Program-made: the position numbers and the translations under genes | Notes under the pieces: model-generated | Database searches by the model: none | What the model was told of the DNA's origin: nothing | Seen by the model: only the letters and a program-made list of their open reading frames with translations | Shown: in pieces, positions 25,652 to 33,393 of the stretch | Numbering within the stretch: the stretch's first letter is position 1 | How the letters are laid out: each line of letters starts with the position of its first letter | Assembly (NCBI GenBank): GCA_020350725.1 | Contig: CP070719.1 | Span: 130,260-194,259 of the forward strand | Origin: a bacterium | GTDB taxonomy: Bacteria; BMS3Abin14 | Length of the DNA stretch: 64,000 bases | Direction of reading: 5' to 3'

Positions 25652-26011
25652 ATGAGATGCTCAATGATCCCATTCCTGATCGACGGTGACACGGTCGAAT
25701 CACTGCGCGATTTCATGGGGCCGGGGCGCTATCTGCCCTCGCCCCGTCCTGTCCTCTCGACCGGTCCGCCGGGAAGGGATGCCGGCGGGCGCAAGGCCTC
25801 TGTCGTGGTCGATGGTGAGCGGAGGAAGAAGGTGCCGTGCTTCGATCGGACAGGTGGTGACCGTCGGGGCGGATCGGCGGCAGGCGTCCGGGACACGCCC
25901 CGGCGGCGACCGGTCTGCCTGCCGGTCCTCCTTTGGGAAAAGGGCCCGGCCGGGTGTGGGTCGGAGGGAGCGGCACGTCCTGTACCCGGGGCGGAAGGCG
26001 AAGCGCCATGA
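25652..26011 (+). CDS. Doubtful ORF before ccmF
   Basis: Up to 119 residues, perhaps starting at the second Met (MIPFLIDGDTVESLRDFMG). Its TGA overlaps the ccmF ATG in an ATGA arrangement, which is what a real upstream operon member would show. However, residues after about 35 are rich in Gly, Arg and Pro and match nothing I know. It sits where ccmE would be expected but shows no CcmE features: no heme-binding histidine segment and no C-terminal LPDLFREG-like motif. It may be chance, or a decayed or mis-assembled gene. Confidence 0.25.
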   Translation: MRCSMIPFLIDGDTVESLRDFMGPGRYLPSPRPVLSTGPPGRDAGGRKASVVVDGERRKKVPCFDRTGGDRRGGSAAGVRDTPRRRPVCLPVLLWEKGPAGCGSEGAARPVPGAEGEAP

Positions 26012-27984
26012 CCGCCATGGGCTCCTCGGCTCTCCTGGTCGCCTTTCCGGTGGCCGTCTACGGCGCCGCTGTCTCCGCGGCAGGGGGGATCCGGAAGAGG
26101 AACGATCTCGTCAGGAGCGCGGAGGCCGCCGTCTACGTCAACTTCCTTCTCCTGACAGCCGGTTCCCTCGCCCTGCTCTCCGCCTTCCTCGTCAGGGATT
26201 TCTCCGTTAAATACGTCTACGAGTACAGCAGCCTCTCCCTGTCAACCGCCTACTCGATGACGGCCTTCTGGGCAGGCCAGGAGGGGTCCCTGCTCCTCTG
26301 GATGTGGCTGTTGTCCCTCTTCTCGGCTCTGACGGTCTACCGGAACCGCAACAGGAATCGTCACCTCATGCCGTGGGTCAATCACGTCCTCATGGTGAAC
26401 GGGGTCTTTTTTCTTGTCATCCTGAACTTCGTCACCAACCCTTTCACCGTTCTGCCCGGCCCGCCCCCGGCGGACGGATACGGTCTCAACCCCCTTCTCC
26501 AGAACCCGTGGATGATCTGGCATCCGCCGGCCCTCTTCATCGGGTATGTCGGCCTGACGGTACCCTTTGCCTTTGCCCTCGCCACTCTCCTGGCGGGCGG
26601 GGACAGCGATCTCTGGATCAGGCGAACGAGGCTTTGGACTGTCATATCCTGGTTCTTCCTCGGTGTGGGCATCCTCTTGGGTGCCGAATGGGCGTACGTC
26701 GAACTGGGATGGGGAGGGTTCTGGGCCTGGGATCCCGTTGAAAACGCATCACTCATGCCCTGGCTCACCGCCACGGCGTTCCTCCACTCCGCCATGATCC
26801 AGGAGAGACGGGGTATGATGAGGAGGTGGAACCTGTCGCTGGTCGTTGTCACCTATCTCCTGGTCCTTTTCGGAACCTTCATCACCCGAAGCGGGATCAT
26901 CTCCTCGGTCCATGCCTTCGGCAAGAGCAACCTGGGGGCCTTTTTCCTCTGTTTTATGTTCGTCACGTTGGGTTTCAGCTCCACTCTGCTGCTGCGGAAC
27001 TGGAACACCCTTCAGCCGGAGCGTCCCCTGGAGTCGACCCTTTCCCGCGAGAGCGGGTTTCTCTACAACAACCTTGTCCTGACCGCCCTGGCGGTTGCTG
27101 TTCTGTGGGGGACGGTCCTGCCCGTCATGACCGAACTGGTTACGGGAAACAAGGTCGCGGTGGGCCGCGCCTTTTACGACAGGGTCAGCGTTCCCATCGG
27201 CATCCTGCTCCTCGCCCTCATGGGGCTCTGCCCTCTCCTGGGCTGGAAGCGCACCAGCCTCTCCGGCCTGAAGAGGAACCTTCGGACACCCCTCCTTGCC
27301 GGTACCCTGGCCGGTCTTTTTCTGTGGGCAGAGGGTGTCAGGCACGGGGGCGCCCTGTTTGCCATGGCCCTGTCCGCTGTCGTCGTCACGGTGATCCTGC
27401 AGGAGTTCTCTCGGGGGGTCGCAGCCAGAGGAAGGGCGTTCGGAGAGGGCCGCGGGATATCCCTTGTCAGGCTCGTCCTGACCAACCGTCGAAGGTACGG
27501 CGGATATATCATCCATGCAGGCATAGCCCTCATGATTGTCGGTATGAGCGGGGCGCCCATGACCCGGGAAGTTTCCGCTACCCTGCGGCCCAACGACTCG
27601 ATGAAGGTGGGTGACTTCACGCTTCAATATCGACATCTTCGATGGATACCGTCCACCGATCAGCTGGCGGTGACTGCCCGCCTGACGGTATCCAAGCGCG
27701 GCAGGCCTGTGGGAAGCCTGGTCCCGGAGAGACGTTTCTACAGCGGGAGGGAGGATCAGCCGACAAACGAGGTCTCCATACTCTCGACCTGGAAGGAGGA
27801 TCTTTACGTTATCCTCACCGGGTACTATAAGGACGGACGCGCCAGCTTCAGGGTCCTGGTCAATCCGCTGATCGCCTGGTTGTGGGCGGGAGGCGCAGTC
27901 GTTACCAGCGGGACCCTGCTGGCGATCTGGCCCGGTCGGCGGAAGGACCGGTCGATCGGGCAGGCGGACGGAGGTCCATTGTGA
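26008..27984 (+). CDS. ccmF: Cytochrome c haem lyase subunit CcmF
   Basis: 658 residues with about 13-15 membrane helices. The WWD haem-handling motif is WGGFWAWDPVENASLMPWL, and conserved periplasmic histidines occur in IWHPPALFIGYVG. CcmF joins haem to apocytochromes in system I maturation. The ATG at 26008 matches the usual start region; a longer frame from 25933 is not conserved. The last codons overlap the next gene (GTGA). It heads the cluster ccmF-ccmI-like-ccmA-ccmB-ccmC-ccmD-thioredoxin-TPR. Confidence 0.96.
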   Translation: MTAMGSSALLVAFPVAVYGAAVSAAGGIRKRNDLVRSAEAAVYVNFLLLTAGSLALLSAFLVRDFSVKYVYEYSSLSLSTAYSMTAFWAGQEGSLLLWMWLLSLFSALTVYRNRNRNRHLMPWVNHVLMVNGVFFLVILNFVTNPFTVLPGPPPADGYGLNPLLQNPWMIWHPPALFIGYVGLTVPFAFALATLLAGGDSDLWIRRTRLWTVISWFFLGVGILLGAEWAYVELGWGGFWAWDPVENASLMPWLTATAFLHSAMIQERRGMMRRWNLSLVVVTYLLVLFGTFITRSGIISSVHAFGKSNLGAFFLCFMFVTLGFSSTLLLRNWNTLQPERPLESTLSRESGFLYNNLVLTALAVAVLWGTVLPVMTELVTGNKVAVGRAFYDRVSVPIGILLLALMGLCPLLGWKRTSLSGLKRNLRTPLLAGTLAGLFLWAEGVRHGGALFAMALSAVVVTVILQEFSRGVAARGRAFGEGRGISLVRLVLTNRRRYGGYIIHAGIALMIVGMSGAPMTREVSATLRPNDSMKVGDFTLQYRHLRWIPSTDQLAVTARLTVSKRGRPVGSLVPERRFYSGREDQPTNEVSILSTWKEDLYVILTGYYKDGRASFRVLVNPLIAWLWAGGAVVTSGTLLAIWPGRRKDRSIGQADGGPL

Positions 27985-28253
27985 TCACCTGGATCGTCCT
28001 CTTTGTTGTCCTCGCAGCGGTGGCCCTGGCCATGCCCTTCCTCGGCGGTCGTGCCCGGACCTCATCTCGGACAGGGAAGGAAACAGCAGCCGGTGACCAA
28101 GAGTCGGAGCCGGACGCCGTGTCCTCGATTCAACAGTTGGATCTTGACCTCGCAGCGGGTAAACTCTCAGCCGAAGACCACAGAGGTCTGATCGCTGAAT
28201 GGACGGAGCGGCGCGGCCGCATCACGGGTGGAGGCAATGACGGCGTATCTTGA
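27981..28253 (+). CDS. Small CcmI N-terminal-like membrane protein
   Basis: 90 residues. One N-terminal membrane helix (ITWIVLFVVLAAVALAMPFL) is followed by a charged region and the helical pair AVSSIQQLDLDLAAGKLSAEDHRGLIAEW. The 'L-x-L-D-x-x-x-G-K-[IL]-x-x-x-D' pattern is typical of the short N-terminal segment of CcmI/CycH proteins and of the small ORFs found beside ccmF. The start is GTG at 27981, overlapping the ccmF stop. A TPR protein at 31058 may supply the other half of CcmI function. Confidence 0.7.
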   Translation: MITWIVLFVVLAAVALAMPFLGGRARTSSRTGKETAAGDQESEPDAVSSIQQLDLDLAAGKLSAEDHRGLIAEWTERRGRITGGGNDGVS

Positions 28254-28938
28254 GGCAAGGGATGTCACCAAGCGATTCGGTACCATGCATGCCCTGAAGG
28301 GGGTGTCTCTTGACGTGGCCCGGGGAGGGTCCCTTGTGCTGCTCGGACCCAACGGTGCCGGAAAAAGTACCTTCCTGGGCATCCTCGCCGGAAGAATACG
28401 CCCCACCGGTGGCACCGTGTCCTTTGAGGGAGCGCTCCTGCGGAGAAGCGTGGAAGCCCGAAGGCAGACGGGCTATCTCTCCCATTCGCCCTTTCTCTAT
28501 CGGGGATTGACGGCCCGGGAGAACCTGATGCTCTACGCCGACCTGTACAGTGTCCAGCGGTCCGGGGCACGGGTCGACGATCTTCTCCGCCTCATGGATC
28601 TCTGGGAGCGCAGGCATGACAGGGTAGGGGGGTTCTCAAGGGGAATGGAGCAGAGGCTTGCCATCGCCCGATCCCTTCTCCACGACCCTGGCCTTCTCCT
28701 CCTGGACGAACCGTTCAGCGGTCTGGATTATCGATCGAACTCGGTCCTGATGGAGATCCTCATCGATCTGAGGGGTCGGGACCGCACCATGATCATCTCG
28801 ACCCACAACCTCGAAGTCGCCTCGTCGCTCGGAAATGACGTGGCCATCATCGACCGCGGAGTCATCAGATACCGGGGAGCCGTTGTCGAGGATCTGAGGG
28901 ATCTGTACATGGGGCTGGTCGGGGGTGGACAGCGATGA
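28237..28938 (+). CDS. ccmA: Haem exporter ATP-binding protein CcmA
   Basis: 233 residues. Walker A is GPNGAGKST, the signature loop is GFSRGMEQRLAIAR (SRGM in place of the more common SGGQ, as in many CcmA-like transporters), and Walker B is LLLLDEPFSGLD, with the switch histidine in STHN. With CcmB and CcmC it powers release of haem-loaded chaperone in cytochrome c maturation. I start at the ATG at 28237, with GGAGG 3 bases upstream; a GTG at 28228 is possible. It overlaps the preceding gene. Confidence 0.94.
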   Translation: MTAYLEARDVTKRFGTMHALKGVSLDVARGGSLVLLGPNGAGKSTFLGILAGRIRPTGGTVSFEGALLRRSVEARRQTGYLSHSPFLYRGLTARENLMLYADLYSVQRSGARVDDLLRLMDLWERRHDRVGGFSRGMEQRLAIARSLLHDPGLLLLDEPFSGLDYRSNSVLMEILIDLRGRDRTMIISTHNLEVASSLGNDVAIIDRGVIRYRGAVVEDLRDLYMGLVGGGQR

Positions 28939-29603
28939 GGGCGGCTCTGGCGATCACGCGGAAGGACCTGCTGCTGGAGATGCGGGGACGGGAGGTCGTG
29001 GTCATCCTCTTCGTCTTCGCATTCCTCGTCCTTACCCTGTTCTCCCTCTCGGCGTCGCCGGGATCCGAGGCGCTCTCGGAAATGGCCCCGGGGATCCTCT
29101 GGATCACTTTCCTGTTCGCGGGGGTTCTCGGCCTGGGGCGAAATTTCGACAGGGAGCGCGAGAACGACTGTTTCCAAGGGCTCCTTCTGGCTCCGTGTGA
29201 TCCCACCCAGATCTATTGGGGTAAATGTCTGTCGACGCTGATCTTCATGCTCGTGTTCCAGGCCCTTCTCTGGCCCCTCTTCTCAATCCTCTACGGATTC
29301 AGCCCCCTGCGGGGAGGGCATATCGTCTGGACGGCTTTCCTCCTCGGCGACATCGGCTTCGTCGCCCTGGGGGTTCTCCTGTCGGCAATAGCGATCCACA
29401 TACGAAGCAGGGAGATCGTGCTGCCCCTGCTTCTCTTTCCCCTCTGCCTGCCGGTTCTCCTGGGGGGAGTTCAGTGCACCGCGTCGGCCATGGCGGGGGG
29501 TGGCTTCCGGGAGGTCGCCGGATGGCTGGGGAGGCTTGCCGCCTTCGATGTCATCTTCATTTCCCTGGGATCGATTCTGTTTCCGTTCGTGGTGGAGGAG
29601 TGA
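28935..29603 (+). CDS. ccmB: Haem exporter membrane protein CcmB
   Basis: 222 residues with six hydrophobic helices. ITRKDLLLEMRGREVVV at the start and GRNFDRERENDCFQGLLLAP in the first cytoplasmic loop are typical of CcmB. It is the membrane partner of CcmA. The ATG overlaps the ccmA stop in an ATGA arrangement, so the two are translationally coupled. ccmC follows after 41 bases. Confidence 0.95.
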   Translation: MRAALAITRKDLLLEMRGREVVVILFVFAFLVLTLFSLSASPGSEALSEMAPGILWITFLFAGVLGLGRNFDRERENDCFQGLLLAPCDPTQIYWGKCLSTLIFMLVFQALLWPLFSILYGFSPLRGGHIVWTAFLLGDIGFVALGVLLSAIAIHIRSREIVLPLLLFPLCLPVLLGGVQCTASAMAGGGFREVAGWLGRLAAFDVIFISLGSILFPFVVEE

Positions 29604-29644
29604 AAAACGGGATCCGGAACGGATGCTCCGGATCGAGGACGAGG

Positions 29645-30337
29645 ATGGGAATTGCCATGAAAAAGACTCTGGACATATTTTTTCCCGCAGCCGCTCTCGC
29701 TGCCGTCATCTCGGCCTTGGCGGCGGTGTTCCTCTATGCTCCCGTCGAGCGGACCATGGGATTGGTGCAGAAGATCTTCTATTTTCACCTCGGGAGCGCG
29801 GCAGCGGCCTTCCTGGCCTTCACGGTCGTCCTGGTGTCGTCGGTGTTCTATCTGGTTTCCCGGTCGCCACGATGGGATACCGTGGCCCTGGCAGCGGCTG
29901 AGACAGGGGTGCTCTTCTGCACCCTCGTTCTCATCACCGGCCCCCTTTGGGCAAGGCCCGTGTGGGGGAAATGGTGGGTTTGGGACCCGCGTTTGACCAC
30001 GACCCTCATCCTCTGGTTTCTGTACGTCGGGTACATGGTGATCCGGGAGGCCCTGCCGGGGCCGAGGGGCGCCCTTGCCGCCGGGGTCTTCGGCATCCTG
30101 GCTTATGTTGATGTTCCCATCGTCTATTTCTCCATACGCTGGTGGCGGGGAATCCACCCTGTAGTCATCAGGGGCGGGAACGTCGGCCTGGATGCCGGTA
30201 TGATCCCGCCCCTGATCATCAGCCTGGCGGCTTTTGTGCTGCTCCTGGCGGCCCTGACACGGGAGCGTTATAACATCGGGAACCTGGAACTCAGGATCCA
30301 GCAGCTGGAGGTATCTTCCAAGGAGGACACGCCATGA
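29645..30337 (+). CDS. ccmC: Haem handling protein CcmC
   Basis: 230 residues with six membrane helices. The WWD-type motif is WGKWWVWDPRLTTTLILW, and conserved histidines occur in IFYFHLGSAA and in GIHPVVI. CcmC loads haem onto the chaperone CcmE. I use the ATG at 29645, where GAGG lies 6 bases upstream; the ATG at 29657 (MKKTLDIFFPA) is the alternative. The stop overlaps ccmD in an ATGA arrangement. Confidence 0.95.
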   Translation: MGIAMKKTLDIFFPAAALAAVISALAAVFLYAPVERTMGLVQKIFYFHLGSAAAAFLAFTVVLVSSVFYLVSRSPRWDTVALAAAETGVLFCTLVLITGPLWARPVWGKWWVWDPRLTTTLILWFLYVGYMVIREALPGPRGALAAGVFGILAYVDVPIVYFSIRWWRGIHPVVIRGGNVGLDAGMIPPLIISLAAFVLLLAALTRERYNIGNLELRIQQLEVSSKEDTP

Positions 30338-30489
30338 GCAAGCTCGCATACCTTTTCGCGGCATATTCCGCCATATGGGCGGCAGTTCTGATCTACCTGG
30401 TGAGGCTGGGCATGAGGAGGAGGGCCCTGGAGGCAAGGGTCGATTCCCTGGAGCGTGCCGCCGGGAGCCGGCAAGAGGGGGGAATGTGA
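30334..30489 (+). CDS. ccmD: CcmD-like small membrane protein
   Basis: 51 residues. It starts MSKLAYLFAAYSAIWAAVLI, one membrane helix, followed by a basic, helical tail (RLGMRRRALEARVDSLERAA). Size, single helix, conserved aromatic residues at the start and position directly after ccmC match CcmD, which helps release haem-bound CcmE from the CcmABC complex. Both ends overlap neighbours (ATGA with ccmC; the stop TGA overlaps the GTG of the next gene), strongly supporting translation. Confidence 0.85.
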   Translation: MSKLAYLFAAYSAIWAAVLIYLVRLGMRRRALEARVDSLERAAGSRQEGGM

Positions 30490-30977
30490 GGCGTTCACCG
30501 CTTCTGCCCCTCGTCCTGCTTTTTTCGCTCGCCGCCGCCTGCGGCGGCGAGAAGGGGGAAGTTCTCTCGGGAGGGGCTCCGGATTTTCAGCTGCCCTCCG
30601 TCGACGGCACTATCGTGCGCCTGTCGGACCACCAGGGCAAGGTCGTCATCGTTGACTTCTGGGCGACCTGGTGTCCACCGTGCCAGGAGATGATCCCCGT
30701 CCTCTCCGATCTGCACAGACGCTACTCCGAAAAGGGTCTGGTGATCCTGGGAGTGTCGTTGGACAGCGAGGGCCTTGCGGTTCTCGGTCCCTTTGTCCAC
30801 GAGAACCGGATCCCATACAAGGTCCTTCTGGGGAACCGAAAAATATCGGCCGCCTTCGGCGGGGTCTCGACCATCCCGACCCTGTACATCGTCGACCGGT
30901 CTGGAAGACTCGTGCGGAAAATGGTAGGTTACCATTCCGCGGGAGAGATCGAGGAACACCTGCGCAAATATCTGTAG
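30486..30977 (+). CDS. TlpA/ResA-like thioredoxin lipoprotein
   Basis: 163 residues. A signal sequence ends in the lipobox LAAAC, so the protein is probably a lipoprotein facing the periplasm. The thioredoxin-like domain has the active site WATWCPPCQEM and the cis-proline segment VSTIPTLYIVD. It belongs to the AhpC/TSA-TlpA group; in a ccm operon it would reduce the cysteines of apocytochrome CxxCH motifs before haem attachment, as CcmG and ResA do. The start is GTG at 30486, overlapping the ccmD stop. Confidence 0.92.
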   Translation: MRRSPLLPLVLLFSLAAACGGEKGEVLSGGAPDFQLPSVDGTIVRLSDHQGKVVIVDFWATWCPPCQEMIPVLSDLHRRYSEKGLVILGVSLDSEGLAVLGPFVHENRIPYKVLLGNRKISAAFGGVSTIPTLYIVDRSGRLVRKMVGYHSAGEIEEHLRKYL

Positions 30978-31057
30978 AATAGTGGACAAAATGGATCCTC
31001 CCCGCCTGGGAGGATACCGGAACCCTTTTCGATTCAGGTTTTTTTGGGAGGAGATCG

Positions 31058-31615
31058 ATGGGAAACAGGAACACGGTGGTTATCGTCATAGCGGCCCTTT
31101 TTGTCGGCCTCATGGTAGGCCTTCTGGGGCCCAAACTTTTTGGAACCCGTCCGAAAGGGACGACCGTCGTCCCCGCACAGGCTCCCGTTCCGATCCCCGC
31201 GGCCGAGAACACCCTGAAGATCAACGAACTCAAGAGGCTTCTGGAGAGAAATCCCAACGATGTGGGTGTCCTGGTTCAGCTCGGAAACACCTATTTCGAC
31301 AGCAACATGTATCAGGAATCCATTGAAGCCTATGAGAGGGCCCTTGCCCTCCGGCCGGGCAACCCGAACGTGTTGACCGATCTGGGCGTGATGTACCGAA
31401 GAAGCGGGCGGTCCGACGAGGCTATCGCCCGTTTCCGGGAAGCGATGGCGGTCGACCCCAATCACTACCAGAGCCGCATGAACCTGGGCATTGTCCTGTA
31501 CTACGATCTCAACGATATGGACGGCGCAAGAGAGGCCTTCGAGGACTTCCTCCGTCTTGTTCCCTCCGGGCCCCAGGCGGACCAGGTTCGGGGGATGCTC
31601 TCGAGGATGCCTTAA
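31058..31615 (+). CDS. Membrane-anchored TPR protein, CcmI/NrfG-like
   Basis: 185 residues. One N-terminal membrane helix (VVIVIAALFVGLMVGLLGP), a short Pro-rich linker, then about three tetratricopeptide repeats (LVQLGNTYFDSNMYQESIEA, LTDLGVMYRRSGRSDEAIAR, MNLGIVLYYDLNDMDGAREA). Position at the end of the ccm operon suggests the apocytochrome-binding half of CcmI. The start ATG at 31058 is preceded by GGGAGGAG. A strong terminator follows at 31695. Confidence 0.82.
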   Translation: MGNRNTVVIVIAALFVGLMVGLLGPKLFGTRPKGTTVVPAQAPVPIPAAENTLKINELKRLLERNPNDVGVLVQLGNTYFDSNMYQESIEAYERALALRPGNPNVLTDLGVMYRRSGRSDEAIARFREAMAVDPNHYQSRMNLGIVLYYDLNDMDGAREAFEDFLRLVPSGPQADQVRGMLSRMP

Positions 31616-31617
31616 AA

Positions 31618-31689
31618 GCACTACCAAGTACTAAGTGCAAAGTGCTAGGGGCTGAGAACTAATAACTAAGAACCAAGAACTGGGGACTC
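31618..31689. repeat. Degenerate 7-nt tandem repeat, consensus AAGNACT
   Basis: Ten heptads can be read in register: AAGTACT, AAGTGCA, AAGTGCT, AGGGGCT, GAGAACT, AATAACT, AAGAACC, AAGAACT and GGGGACT, with partial units at the edges. It lies between the TPR gene stop and the terminator. Period 7 is kept although the words drift. Similar arrays with other words occur in six further gaps. Confidence 0.8.
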
Positions 31690-31694
31690 AATAG

Positions 31695-31723
31695 AAGCCC
31701 TGCGTCAACGCAGGGCTTTTTTT
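31695..31723 (+). terminator. Rho-independent terminator of the ccm operon
   Basis: A perfect 10-bp stem AAGCCCTGCG / CGCAGGGCTT around the loop TCAA, directly followed by a run of T to 31723. It is 80 bases after the stop of the last operon gene. Confidence 0.92.
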
Positions 31724-31768
31724 ATGAGTTTCCACTTCTTAGCGCTTATCTCTTGGAGCTTGGCGCTG

Positions 31769-32605
31769 CTAATCCTTCCCCTTGCCGGGCGGTGGTTCTC
31801 TGTAGGGCAGGGGGACATACTGGACGGAGGGTCTTCGGGCAGCGGGCTGAGGGAAGAGGGTCATGAAATGAAATACATCCTCCGGTATGCCGGTCGAGAC
31901 CGGCAGGCCGATCTCGCGGGCTTCCTCGAGGGTGATGGGATAATCGTGGGTCCAAATGCCGCCGGTCAAGTTCCGCGCCAGTTTGCGGGCTTCGTTCGCC
32001 GGCATTTTACCGGCAAGAATCGTCTCCACGCAGCGGCGGACCTGTTTTATCGCCTTCCGGCTGATGTCCGCGAGGATGAGGGTCTCGTCATCGACTTTGT
32101 CGATGGGCTTGCTTTCCACAGCCTGGATGATCGAGGCCGCCGGGAACTGCCCAACCTGAGGATCAACGGGGCCGAGAACGGCATTCTCGTCCATGGCGAT
32201 CTCGTCGGCGGACATGGCGACGAGAGCGCCGCCGGACATGGCGTAATGGGGAATGAATACCGTCACCCTGGAAGGGTGATTGAGAAGGGCATGGGCCACC
32301 TGCTCCGCGGCCAGGACAAGTCCTCCGGGTGTGTGAAGGATGATATCGATGGGAATGGAGTCATCAGTCATTTTGATCGCCCGGATGATCTCCTCCGAAT
32401 CCTGAATATCGATGTATCGCATCAGGGGAAATCCGAAAAGGCTCAGGGTCTCCTGACGGTGGATGAGGGCGATCACCCTGGAACCCCTGGAAGCCTCGAT
32501 CCTCCGCATGGTGTTGATCCTCTTTGATTCGAGGATCCTCCTCTGGATCAGAGGTGAGAAGGCCGAGATAATGAAAAGCAGCCAGATGACGTCGAGAAAG
32601 CTCAT
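31769..32605 (-). CDS. Membrane-anchored SppA/ClpP-fold serine protease (SDH_sah family)
   Basis: 278 residues. An N-terminal membrane helix (MSFLDVIWLLFIISAF) is followed by the SDH_sah/SppA-type domain: IDIILHTPGGLVLAAEQVA with the oxyanion glycines and HYAMSGGALVAMSADEI with the candidate nucleophilic serine. Members are poorly characterised, ATP-independent serine proteases of membrane quality control. The ATG at 32605 is preceded by AGGGAA. rpe lies 4 bases upstream, so the two probably share a transcript. The C-terminal tail is Pro-rich and unconserved. Confidence 0.85.
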   Translation of the reverse strand: MSFLDVIWLLFIISAFSPLIQRRILESKRINTMRRIEASRGSRVIALIHRQETLSLFGFPLMRYIDIQDSEEIIRAIKMTDDSIPIDIILHTPGGLVLAAEQVAHALLNHPSRVTVFIPHYAMSGGALVAMSADEIAMDENAVLGPVDPQVGQFPAASIIQAVESKPIDKVDDETLILADISRKAIKQVRRCVETILAGKMPANEARKLARNLTGGIWTHDYPITLEEAREIGLPVSTGIPEDVFHFMTLFPQPAARRPSVQYVPLPYREPPPGKGKD

Positions 32606-32609
32606 TTCC

Positions 32610-33290
32610 CTATTTCCCGCCGTTCCCTGTTCGCATGGCGGCGATGACATCCCGGTAGGCGGCGCTGTGGAAGATGGCCGATCCTGCCACGAGGATGTCC
32701 GCACCGGCCTCGACGGCGTCGCCCGCGTTGCCGGGCCCTATCCCTCCGTCGATCTCGATCAAGATGTCCGCCTTCCGCCGGGCGAGAAAGGCCTTCAGGT
32801 CACGGACCTTTTCCAGGGAGGAGGCAATGAAATTCTGTCCGCCGAAACCGGGATTGACGCTCATGATCAGAACGTAGTCCAGGTCGTCAACTACGTGACG
32901 GAGAGTTTCGATGGGAGTGGCCGGATTAAGAACTGCACCCGCCTTGACGCCCTGCTCGTGGATAAGGGCCAGTGACCGGTGAAGGTGGACGGCAGTCTCC
33001 ACATGGACACTGATCATGTCCGCTCCGGCGTCTGCGAACGCCTTTATGAAGCGATCCGGGTCCGCGATCATCAGGTGACAATCGAAGGGAAGGTCGGTGC
33101 AGCCGCGGAGGGAGGAAACGACCCCCGGCCCGATGGTGATGTTGGGGACGAAATGTCCGTCCATGATATCGAGGTGAATGATATCCGCCCCAGCTTCCTT
33201 GACGGCAATGATCTCGTCACAGAGCCTGCCGAAATCGGCCGACAGCAGGGAAGGAGCGACAAGGACGTTCTTCTTTTTTTTCACAGTCAC
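32610..33290 (-). CDS. rpe: Ribulose-phosphate 3-epimerase
   Basis: 226 residues, the standard length. It interconverts ribulose-5-phosphate and xylulose-5-phosphate in the pentose phosphate pathway. Motifs of the TIM barrel include VAPSLLSADFGRL, LDIMDGHFVPNITIG (metal-binding His and Asp), SVNPGFGGQNFI and IDGGIGPGN. The start is GTG at 33290 with AGAGGAAG upstream. It lies between a PASTA protein gene and the serine protease gene on the same strand. Confidence 0.96.
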   Translation of the reverse strand: MTVKKKKNVLVAPSLLSADFGRLCDEIIAVKEAGADIIHLDIMDGHFVPNITIGPGVVSSLRGCTDLPFDCHLMIADPDRFIKAFADAGADMISVHVETAVHLHRSLALIHEQGVKAGAVLNPATPIETLRHVVDDLDYVLIMSVNPGFGGQNFIASSLEKVRDLKAFLARRKADILIEIDGGIGPGNAGDAVEAGADILVAGSAIFHSAAYRDVIAAMRTGNGGK

Positions 33291-33352
33291 GATCTTCCTC
33301 TCACGATATTCAGGTCAGCCGGAGCCCGTTCGGCCATTGGCGGAAAAAAGTC

Positions 33353-33387
33353 GGTACCTGGTATTAAGTACTTAGTACTAAGTACCA
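33353..33387. repeat. 7-nt tandem repeat, AGTACTA-type
   Basis: Five heptads in register: GGTACCT, GGTATTA, AGTACTT, AGTACTA and AGTACCA. The word is the same as in the array at 31618 (AAGTACT). It includes the palindrome GTACTTAGTACTAAGTAC and is followed by seven T on the plus strand. Confidence 0.75.
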
Positions 33388-33393
33388 TTTTTT

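Noticed and set aside
25652-26011. The frame before ccmF as ccmE
   Set aside because: Position fits, but none of the three frames contains the haem-binding histidine segment or the LPDLFREG-like motif.
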